In this document: positions 6,578-11,665 of the stretch, in pieces
Numbering within the stretch: the first letter of the stretch is position 1
Layout of the letters: every line of letters starts with the position of its first letter
From: Bacillota bacterium
GTDB lineage: Bacteria > Bacillota_A > Clostridia > Lachnospirales > Lachnospiraceae
DNA length: 11,665 nucleotides
NCBI GenBank assembly: GCA_023443925.1
Contig: JAEZSL010000177.1
Coordinates: 1 to 11,665, forward strand
Reading direction: 5' to 3'
Made by a program: the position numbers and the translations under genes
The notes under the pieces: model-generated
Told to the model about the DNA's origin: nothing
The model's database searches: none
The model's input: the letters and a program-made list of their open reading frames with translations, nothing else

Positions 6578-6740
6578 GATTTACTATCTTATCTTTGATT
6601 TACTATTTTTCTTTGAATTACTATTTTTCTATGAATTACTATTTTTCTTTGAATTACTATTTTTCTTTGATTTACTATTTTTCTTTGAATTACTATTTTT
6701 TTAATTTACTATTTGATCCTTGAATTTCCTATTATAATTT
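6578..6740. repeat. Tandem array of an 18-bp AT-rich unit between lon and its terminator
   Basis: The unit GAATTACTATTTTTCTTT occurs head to tail. Copies start at 6578 (19 bp, variant), 6597, 6615, 6633, 6651, 6669 and 6687. Two decayed copies begin near 6703 and 6722. The five central copies (6597-6686) are exactly 18 bp and differ from each other at only two positions: an A/T at the third base and one TAT for TTT at the end. There are no spacers between copies. The array lies wholly in the 3' untranslated region of lon, starting about 10 bases past the stop codon and ending about 12 bases before the terminator hairpin. Confidence 0.9.
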
Positions 6741-6750
6741 ACTTTTTCAC

Positions 6751-9126
6751 TTATATTTCCTGGAATAAGCCTTTGGTTTCTTTTTGAAGAAACACATGCT
6801 CTATTCTTGGCAATGAAATTCCAAGAGTTTCTTTTAGTACATCTTCAATGGTTTCAACCGGTATCACCGTAAGCTGGGTCTTTACTTCCTCCGGCACATC
6901 CTTTAAATCAATTTGATTATCTCTTGGAATAAGCACTTTATTGATACCTGCTCTTTGGGCTCCCAGTAATTTTTCCTTCAGCCCGCCAATTGGAAGCACG
7001 GCACCTCTTAATGTAATTTCACCGGTCATGGCGATTTTGGAATCCACTTTTTTACCGGTAATTAAAGAAGCAAGTGCAGTGAATAATGCAATTCCGGCAG
7101 AGGGGCCGTCTTTTGGAACCGCTCCGGAGGGTACATGGATATGGAGATCCCTTTCTTTAAAGTTAACGGTATTCAGGGGCAGTCTGGATTTTAACAGACT
7201 CAGGGAAATTCTTGCCGATTCCTTCATTACCTCTCCCAGTTTACCGGTTAACATAACTTCTCCGCTGCCCGGCATATCGGTAGCTTCAATAAATAGAATT
7301 TCGCCGCCTACCGGTGTCCAGGCAAGTCCGGTAACAACTCCCGGTGGATTATCCTGCTGCGCTTTATCATGTCTGGAAACCTGTCTGCCAAGAAGTTCCT
7401 CCAGTTCCTCCGTCTGAATCTTATAAGGAAGTTCTGCTTTGTTTGAAACAATCTTTTCCGAAGCCACTCTGGCAAGGGCTGCCAGTTGTTTTTTCAGTCC
7501 CCTGACTCCGGCTTCCAGTGTATAGTCGTTGATAATTTTATAAAGAATCTCATCTTCTACAACCAGCTGTTCTTTTGACAATCCGTGTTCTTCTAAAACC
7601 GAGGGTATTAAATAATTTTTTCCGATATGGAATTTTTCATCAACTGTATAGCTGGAAACCTGAATCACTTCCATTCGGTCTAATAACGGGCCCGGAATAC
7701 TTTCCAGGGAATTTGCCGTAGCAATAAAGAAAACATCGGACAGATCATAGGGAAGATCCAGGTAGTGGTCTGTAAAGCTATCATTTTGCTCCGGATCAAG
7801 GACTTCCAGTAAAGCGCTGGCCGGATCACCGCTGTAACCGCCGGCGGTCAGCTTGTCTACCTCATCAAGAACCATGACCGGATTATTCGCTCCTGCCTTT
7901 CGGATGCTTTGGATGATTCTGCCCGGCATAGCCCCGATATAAGTTCTTCTGTGCCCCCGGATTTCAGCTTCATCCCGGATACCGCCTAAGCTAAGACGGA
8001 TATACTCTCTGTCCAGTGCTTCCGCAACACTTCTGCCAAGACTGGTTTTACCGGTTCCGGGAGGTCCCACCAGCAAAAGTATGGAACCCTTTTTGTCATT
8101 TTTCAGCTTCATAACAGCCAAATGCTGTATAATACGATCTTTGACCTTATTCAGTCCATAGTGCTGTTCATCCAGAATCTGTCTGGCCTTGCCCAAATCG
8201 ATTTGACTTTGCTCCGCCTTTTTCCAGGGAAGCTGTACCAGCAGTTCCAGATAATTGCGGATAACATTATATTCGGAACTGTTAGGACCCTGGGCATTGA
8301 GTTTGTCCAGTTCTTCAAGAGCACTCTTTTCAATATCGGCCGGCATCTGGGCTTCTTTAATTTTAGTCAGATAATCCTTATCTTTGCTATTTTCGCCCTC
8401 ATTGCCTTCATTTAATTCCTCCTGAATTGCTTTAAGCTGCTCTCTAAGTACGGATTCTCTGTAGTATTTGTTGGCCTTCTCGGAGAACTTCTCTGAAATC
8501 TGCAGCTGCAGCTCTATGGCTTCCTTCTGTTTTAACAGATGATCCATAAACCTCAGGCTTCTCTCCTTTAAGGACTCTATTTCAAGCAGCTCATACCTTT
8601 CCTCATTTGATATAGGCATATACTGGCTTAAATATACCATAAGAGCATTTAAATCTTTAAATTCTTCCACAATCCGGATATACTGTTCACCGCCCTGAAA
8701 TTTCACACTGATTTCACGGATTACTTTCTTTAGATAGTCAAGCATCTCTTCCTGGCTCTTATGGTCTAAGTCCGTATTGTCCGGGAAAATCTCATACCCG
8801 GCTAATATCAGACCGCTTTCAATATTTACTTCCTTTACTTCTATCCTTTCTGAAATATGAACCGTAAGCTGAATACCCTTTTCTGTTCTCCGGGTATCAG
8901 TGACCTGGAAAATTACCCCCATTCGGTAAAAATCTTCTTCCTTTAGATCTTTCTGTCCAAAGTTCTGCTTTAACGGCAGTGCAATGTTGGTACTATTCTC
9001 ATCTTGTAAAAATTGCAGCTGCACTTCTTCCGGTGTTTTTAAAAAAAACTTTGTTGTAACTCCCGGCAATAAAACTGTATTCGATACTGGAAAAACGATT
9101 CCCCTGTTATGATTATTCTCTGACAT
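6751..9126 (-). CDS. lon: ATP-dependent protease LonA
   Basis: The 791-aa cytoplasmic protein is a full LonA, which unfolds and degrades damaged or regulatory proteins as a hexamer. In order it has a Lon N-terminal substrate-binding domain (about 9-200, more divergent than the rest), a coiled-coil linker (about 200-245), an AAA+ module and a C-terminal S16 protease domain. The AAA+ module has Walker A GPPGTGKT (354-361), Walker B VMVLDEVDK (417-425), a sensor at IATANS and Arg484 in LLDRMEV. The protease has catalytic Ser676 in PKDGPSAG and Lys719 in GGLKEK, 43 residues apart as in E. coli Lon (679/722). AAAGGATGA precedes the ATG. It lies 108 bases behind the tetR gene and has its own TATAAT overlapped by a TetR-type operator. 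No CtsR or CIRCE heat-shock box is evident. A second Lon copy elsewhere cannot be excluded. Confidence 0.97.
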   Translation of the reverse strand: MSENNHNRGIVFPVSNTVLLPGVTTKFFLKTPEEVQLQFLQDENSTNIALPLKQNFGQKDLKEEDFYRMGVIFQVTDTRRTEKGIQLTVHISERIEVKEVNIESGLILAGYEIFPDNTDLDHKSQEEMLDYLKKVIREISVKFQGGEQYIRIVEEFKDLNALMVYLSQYMPISNEERYELLEIESLKERSLRFMDHLLKQKEAIELQLQISEKFSEKANKYYRESVLREQLKAIQEELNEGNEGENSKDKDYLTKIKEAQMPADIEKSALEELDKLNAQGPNSSEYNVIRNYLELLVQLPWKKAEQSQIDLGKARQILDEQHYGLNKVKDRIIQHLAVMKLKNDKKGSILLLVGPPGTGKTSLGRSVAEALDREYIRLSLGGIRDEAEIRGHRRTYIGAMPGRIIQSIRKAGANNPVMVLDEVDKLTAGGYSGDPASALLEVLDPEQNDSFTDHYLDLPYDLSDVFFIATANSLESIPGPLLDRMEVIQVSSYTVDEKFHIGKNYLIPSVLEEHGLSKEQLVVEDEILYKIINDYTLEAGVRGLKKQLAALARVASEKIVSNKAELPYKIQTEELEELLGRQVSRHDKAQQDNPPGVVTGLAWTPVGGEILFIEATDMPGSGEVMLTGKLGEVMKESARISLSLLKSRLPLNTVNFKERDLHIHVPSGAVPKDGPSAGIALFTALASLITGKKVDSKIAMTGEITLRGAVLPIGGLKEKLLGAQRAGINKVLIPRDNQIDLKDVPEEVKTQLTVIPVETIEDVLKETLGISLPRIEHVFLQKETKGLFQEI

Positions 9127-9149
9127 ACTATCATCCTTTCCCTTTCGCT

Positions 9150-9172
9150 TAAATGAATATTCGTTTATTATA
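9150..9172 (-). promoter_or_regulatory. lon promoter -10 with overlapping TetR-type operator
   Basis: On the minus strand TATAAT (9167-9172) is a perfect -10 about 40 bases before the lon ATG. No good -35 stands 17 bases upstream. The 18-bp dyad TAAATGAATATTCGTTTA (plus-strand reading, 9150-9167; 8 of 9 pairs match) starts at the last base of the -10 and runs over the transcription start. The same sequence with two changes lies in the tetR promoter. A repressor bound here would block lon transcription. The style resembles known TetR-family boxes such as Bacillus FadR (TGAATGA...TCATTCA, from memory). Confidence 0.65.
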
Positions 9173-9186
9173 AGCGATTAATAATT

Positions 9187-9226
9187 GCGAGATCCCTTTG
9201 TAAGTTCGGTTACAAAAATATCTCGC
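9187..9226. terminator. Two-part hairpin between tetR and lon
   Basis: GCGAGAT (9187-9193) pairs with ATCTCGC (9220-9226). Inside, TTTGTAA (9197-9203) pairs with TTACAAA (9210-9216) around the loop GTTCGG. It starts 8 bases after the tetR stop on the minus strand and probably ends that transcript, but no T-run follows (AATTATTAATC), so termination may be partial and let some transcription reach lon. Confidence 0.5.
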
Positions 9227-9234
9227 TGATAATT

Positions 9235-9801
9235 TTATTGTATTAATACCGCATCCTGTATGATTATAATCATCTCCTTTAATAAATCCGATCTCTCCGC
9301 CTCGCTTTTATGGTTATCTGCTGCGATAGCCTTAACCGGGTAAAAGATAATGGCCAGCAGATTATCATAACGGTAATTTTTAATGATCTGCTTTTTCTTC
9401 ATATCCTCTATCAGGCTGTAAATATGACAGACTCCCTTTTTTCCTGAGCAGTTGTTAACCAGTGACGGACAGTTGGAAAACTGCTCTACAAAGCTGAAGA
9501 TTTCCTTGTTTTGAATGATATAGTTGTAGTAACTTCTGATGAGTATCTCAATAAGCTGCTGCCCGTCCATCTTCAGATCCACACAGCCAAGTAAATAATC
9601 AAAGATATCTTCCGAATATTCATTATAGATATTCTGCAGCATATTTTCCTTATTTTCATAATAGATATATACTGTTGCCGGCGAAACCCCCGCCATCTTT
9701 GCGATTTTTGAGATAGAAGCACCGTGAAAACCTTCCTCCAGAATGAGTTTGATTACCGCTTCTTTTATGCTTCTTTCTTTTTCATCATCTTTTTTTCTCA
9801 T
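9235..9801 (-). CDS. TetR/AcrR-family transcriptional regulator
   Basis: The 188-aa protein has a standard TetR N-terminal DNA-binding domain (about 10-56): AVIKLILEEGFHGASISKIAKMAGVSPATVYIYYENKENML, with the helix-turn-helix at about 28-47. The ligand-binding C-terminal part is helical and not assignable to a ligand. It carries Cys73 and a cluster Cys111, Cys118, Cys125 (NCPSLVNNCSGKKGVCH), which could sense thiol-reactive compounds or bind metal; this is inference. GAGGTGAT lies 5 bases before the ATG. Its promoter contains an operator-like dyad between -35 and -10, which points to autorepression. Nearly the same dyad lies at the lon promoter just downstream and a weaker one lies before the VOC gene just upstream. 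Family and DNA-binding role are secure; the target set is a strong suggestion. Confidence 0.92.
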   Translation of the reverse strand: MRKKDDEKERSIKEAVIKLILEEGFHGASISKIAKMAGVSPATVYIYYENKENMLQNIYNEYSEDIFDYLLGCVDLKMDGQQLIEILIRSYYNYIIQNKEIFSFVEQFSNCPSLVNNCSGKKGVCHIYSLIEDMKKKQIIKNYRYDNLLAIIFYPVKAIAADNHKSEAERSDLLKEMIIIIQDAVLIQ

Positions 9802-9823
9802 AATATCACCTCAACGTACTTTT

Positions 9824-9852
9824 ATAATAAACGATCATTCATTTATTGTCAA
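9824..9852 (-). promoter_or_regulatory. tetR promoter with operator inside the spacer
   Basis: On the minus strand a perfect TTGACA (9847-9852), exactly 17 bases and TATTAT (9824-9829) form a strong sigma-A promoter. The 18-bp sequence TAAATGAATGATCGTTTA (minus-strand reading, 9828-9845) fills the spacer. It differs from the lon site (TAAATGAATATTCGTTTA) at two central bases, and the identity runs on into TTAT. Binding there would exclude RNA polymerase, the classic autorepression layout of TetR regulators. Confidence 0.75.
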
Positions 9853-9901
9853 TATAATTTTTTCCGGACTAAGTTTTCTGTTTTGAATAGAATGAAAATA
9901 G

Positions 9902-9926
9902 GTGCAGTCTACCAGTTGGATTGCAC
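9902..9926 (-). terminator. Possible terminator of the VOC gene
   Basis: On the minus strand GTGCAATCCA and TAGACTGCAC can form an 8-pair stem with two mismatches around a 5-base loop. It overlaps the VOC stop codon by one base and is followed by CTATTTTCATTC. The stem pairs better on the plus strand, where no gene needs it, so the role is uncertain. Confidence 0.35.
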
Positions 9927-10291
9927 TAAACTGCATCTCCGATTTCAATAATATGCCCGTCGGGGTCGTAGAACCGCATGCACTTTTCACCCCATACCTG
10001 GGTCTGTACCTCATGAATAAAACTTACCTGATTCTCTCTCAGACGGTCATACACTTCTTCTATACAAGGTGTGACAAAATAAAAAACAACATTCGCTTCC
10101 TCCATGGGTTTATATTTTCTTCCGGCATACCCGGTATATAATTTGGCATCGTGAATTGCAAAACCTTCCTTGAAAATAACGATAGTATCATAAGCCTGAT
10201 CAACCGTCAGCCCTAACAACTCCTTATAAAAGTGTGTTGATTTCTCCAGATTGCAAACCAGCGCAATACTGTGTCTGAATGCCAGCTTCAT
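9926..10291 (-). CDS. VOC-family (glyoxalase/bleomycin resistance-like) protein
   Basis: The 121-aa protein has the vicinal oxygen chelate fold made of two beta-alpha-beta-beta-beta halves. It opens with FRHSIALVCNLEKSTHFYKE (5-24) and closes with MRFYDPDGHIIEIGD (105-119). His7 and Glu116 stand where the family's metal ligands usually are; the other two ligand positions are not obvious, and His47 is a candidate. Members include glyoxalase I, fosfomycin and bleomycin resistance proteins, dioxygenases and many uncharacterised enzymes, so the substrate is open. Length is typical of a single-chain homodimer. GGAGG lies 11 bases before the ATG. It is upstream of tetR in the same direction, and a degenerate copy of the TetR-type operator lies about 75 bases before its start, which hints at shared control. 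Confidence 0.85.
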   Translation of the reverse strand: MKLAFRHSIALVCNLEKSTHFYKELLGLTVDQAYDTIVIFKEGFAIHDAKLYTGYAGRKYKPMEEANVVFYFVTPCIEEVYDRLRENQVSFIHEVQTQVWGEKCMRFYDPDGHIIEIGDAV

Positions 10292-10351
10292 ACCTAACCC
10301 GTCCTCCTGTTCATAGTAGCTCCTACGTCATAAATCGTAAAGAATAGCCTC

Positions 10352-10366
10352 ATTTACTATTTTTCT
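10352..10366. repeat. Orphan copy of the lon 18-bp repeat unit
   Basis: ATTTACTATTTTTCT is identical over 15 bases to the ATTTACTATTTTTCT core of the array at 6578-6740, in the same orientation, 3.6 kb away in the leader region of the VOC gene. Low sequence complexity makes chance more likely than usual, but an exact 15-base match in 11.7 kb is still notable. Confidence 0.55.
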
Positions 10367-10382
10367 AATAAATCTCATTCAT
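10366..10382. promoter_or_regulatory. Degenerate TetR-type operator before the VOC gene
   Basis: The plus strand reads TAATAAA-TC-TCATTCAT. The tetR site reads TAATAAA-CGA-TCATTCAT on the plus strand, and the lon site reads TAATAAA-CGA-ATATTCAT on the minus strand. The two outer blocks are kept but the centre is one base shorter, which would shift the half-sites, so binding is uncertain. Confidence 0.35.
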
Positions 10383-10438
10383 TATGCGAGGCAATTCACA
10401 CTAGCTCCCATGGCATAAACCAGATATTCTCTACTCAT
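10382..10438 (-). CDS. Possible 18-aa peptide with strong ribosome binding site
   Basis: Within a 357-base gap, an AGGAGG (10451-10456, minus strand) lies 12 bases before an ATG that opens an 18-codon frame, MSREYLVYAMGASVNCLA, ending in TAA. The spacing equals that of two accepted genes here (11-12 bases). The peptide has one cysteine near the end, one Arg and one Glu, and a hydrophobic middle. It could be an unannotated small protein, an upstream leader peptide of the VOC gene 90 bases further on, or the preserved head of a decayed gene. I know no family for it. Confidence 0.35.
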   Translation of the reverse strand: MSREYLVYAMGASVNCLA

Positions 10439-10587
10439 TGTATAACTTTTCCTCCTGCTTTTCAATAAGTATTCCTTTGGTATGCTGTTTATCACTTACC
10501 GGCAGTTTCTGATTCGCCGCTTAAGTAAAATACTATATGGCAGGCAGATTGCCCGGCCTGCAGATTGATCTAATTTACAATAGAAAT

Positions 10588-10616
10588 ACCCCGCAAGCCG
10601 CTATCGCTTACGGGGT
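10588..10616 (-). terminator. Terminator of the mupG-like gene
   Basis: ACCCCG (10588-10593) pairs with CGGGGT (10611-10616), and after one mismatch AAGC pairs with GCTT around a 7-base loop. On the minus strand the hairpin begins about 33 bases after the stop codon and is followed by a T-rich ATTTCTATTG. GC-rich stem and position fit an intrinsic terminator. Confidence 0.7.
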
Positions 10617-10648
10617 TCCTATTCACTACATAATTATGCTTTACTATA

Positions 10649-11665
10649 TTACAGCAGCTTAAAACCAAAACCATTCTGTATATATGGTAAGTACTTCCTA
10701 TCCTTCTCACAAACGCAGCCAATGATATTTAACCGCCCATCCATGGGCAGATCAACCCGGGCGATTTCCAGCTCACCCAAATATCTTAAATATTCCTGGT
10801 TGGAGATAGCAATACTTCCGGATTTTCTTACCGAGGTATCAGCCCTCTGTATTTTGAAATCTCCCGGCAATGCCTCCGGTAGGATCTTCTCGTTGTACTG
10901 CCTGGATTCCTGGGATCTTATAATATACTCACTGGAGTCCGGACGGTCATGGTGTATGGTATTTCTTATAAATCCATAGGCCGGAAGGATATCCGCACAC
11001 AGCTCCACGTAATTTTCACTTAAGCATTTCATACGGTGCCAGTCATTCTCTTTAATATCCACATCTCCGATTAACACCACATCGCAGCAGCCTCCATAAT
11101 AAAGTTCCAGCATGTTTAAAACAACCTCTTCTTTACGATTCCTATGCTCTTCCACCGTAGGCAGCCCTTCATACAAAGGTCCTCTCAATTCTGCATTACC
11201 GGGAACAAAGGCCATGGTTGTAAACCCAAGATATTTTAACCGCAGGTTTATTTCTTTCACCCTTTGAAGAGATAAAGCGGTATATTGCTTTGGATAAAAG
11301 TTATGGCATGCCGCAAATCTGGTAAAATCGGCTCCGTACTGCTTCCAGCAGGCAATTTCCTCCTCCGTTATGGTAGAAGCATTGAAAACAACGTAAAAAC
11401 TTTTAGATATCTGAACCGTTTCTTCGGCGGTAAAACCGTAATCAAGCCGCACATGTGTGATCCCAAGCTCCTTTAACTCCTCCAGGCTGTTTACACCAAG
11501 TTTTTCAAAGGTCTCAGGCCCAACATCCACAATGAGGTTTAAATTCCCGTCTCTGCACCGGGATAAAAGCTTCAAGGTTTCCCTGCGGTAGTCAGTTACG
11601 GTTTCCTCCGGGATGTGAAGTGAAGTAAATGCATACTTTACACCATGCTTAACTGCCTTTTCTAT
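10649..11665 (-). CDS. MupG-type 6-phospho-N-acetylmuramidase (DUF871, GH170), N-terminus outside window
   Basis: The frame stays open from the stop at 10649 to the window edge. It gives 338 residues that begin IEKAVKHGVKYAFTSLHIPE, typical of a point about 20-25 residues into DUF871 proteins, so the true start lies beyond the window. The family's characterised member, MupG of Staphylococcus aureus, hydrolyses MurNAc-6-phosphate-GlcNAc in cytoplasmic peptidoglycan recycling after PTS uptake. The first part (to about 240) is a TIM barrel with HVRLDYGF, FNASTITEEEI, HNFYPKQYTALS and FVPGNAELRGPLYEGLPTVEEHR. The last part (about 255-338, ELEIARVDLPMDGRLNIIG) is the small C-terminal beta-barrel. 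An in-frame TTG at 11575 is not a sensible start, because clear family sequence continues upstream. A hairpin terminator follows the stop. Partner PTS or mur genes are probably to the right. Confidence 0.88.
   Translation of the reverse strand: MEKAVKHGVKYAFTSLHIPEETVTDYRRETLKLLSRCRDGNLNLIVDVGPETFEKLGVNSLEELKELGITHVRLDYGFTAEETVQISKSFYVVFNASTITEEEIACWKQYGADFTRFAACHNFYPKQYTALSLQRVKEINLRLKYLGFTTMAFVPGNAELRGPLYEGLPTVEEHRNRKEEVVLNMLELYYGGCCDVVLIGDVDIKENDWHRMKCLSENYVELCADILPAYGFIRNTIHHDRPDSSEYIIRSQESRQYNEKILPEALPGDFKIQRADTSVRKSGSIAISNQEYLRYLGELEIARVDLPMDGRLNIIGCVCEKDRKYLPYIQNGFGFKLL

Larger units (their letters stand above)
10292..10648. other. Intergenic region between the mupG-like and VOC genes
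   Basis: These 357 bases hold no long gene. Seen here are the VOC ribosome binding site, a weak VOC promoter candidate (TTTACG-N17-TACTAT on the minus strand, about 10315-10345), the orphan repeat copy, the degenerate operator, the 18-aa frame, a GCAGGC/GCCTGC inverted repeat (10540-10545, 10556-10561) and the terminator of the mupG-like gene. The sequence between 10460 and 10540 shows nothing I can name. Confidence 0.6.

Noticed and set aside
6578..6740. Tandem array as a CRISPR
   Set aside because: Copies are contiguous at 18 bp with no unique spacers and no cas genes nearby.
6578..6740. Tandem array as coding sequence (repeated IQRKIV on the minus strand)
   Set aside because: The lon frame meets several stop codons right after lon ends, and no start codon or ribosome binding site opens a new frame.
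6941..8415. Plus-strand open frames inside lon
   Set aside because: They are antisense shadows of a fully conserved lon frame, without ribosome binding sites or recognisable products.
11573..11575. TTG at 11575 as the start of the mupG-like gene
   Set aside because: The frame stays open to the window edge and the upstream residues (IEKAVKHGVKYAFTSLHI) match the family, so the gene simply continues out of the window.

Overview
The window reads as chromosomal DNA of a low-GC, spore-forming Firmicute, most likely a Clostridia/Lachnospiraceae-type anaerobe. The grounds are AT-rich intergenic DNA, strong AGGAGG-type ribosome binding sites, TTG starts, sigma-A promoters of the TTGACA-N17-TATAAT kind, and a spore-associated LysM/GH18 protein. 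No rRNA, tRNA, CRISPR array, insertion sequence or phage gene is visible.

Left part (1-3791): a free-standing 56-codon gene of unknown function (165-335, +) ends at a bidirectional terminator (361-389). The same terminator serves a leftward LysM-LysM-GH18 gene of the spore cortex-lytic SleL/YaaH type, whose catalytic DxE pair is replaced by SxV. Behind it lies an unrecognised six-helix membrane protein (1855-2559, -). Divergent from that, with its own sigma-A promoter, is an alpha/alpha-toroid protein with prenyltransferase/squalene-cyclase-like repeats (2821-3651, +), ending in a strong terminator.

Middle part (3792-6750): a leftward group of three membrane proteins. A zinc-ribbon multi-pass protein and a small three-helix protein form a two-gene operon with a very good sigma-A promoter. 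They are followed by an MFS exporter-like gene with its own candidate promoter and a conspicuous leader dyad. The 362-base gap before lon holds that promoter, a terminator for lon, and a tandem array of an 18-bp AT-rich unit.

Right part (6751-11665): lonA, a TetR-family repressor and a VOC/glyoxalase-like protein, all leftward, then the 3' part of a MupG-type 6-phospho-N-acetylmuramidase gene cut by the window edge. The best candidate for an undescribed system is here. Nearly the same 18-bp operator-like sequence lies inside the tetR promoter (between -35 and -10) and directly after the -10 of lon. A third, degenerate copy lies upstream of the VOC gene. The repressor carries four cysteines, three of them clustered. 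The arrangement suggests a TetR-controlled stress module linking Lon proteolysis to a small-molecule detoxification enzyme, loosely like E. coli NemR-gloA. The sequence match is direct; the regulatory logic and the ligand are inference.
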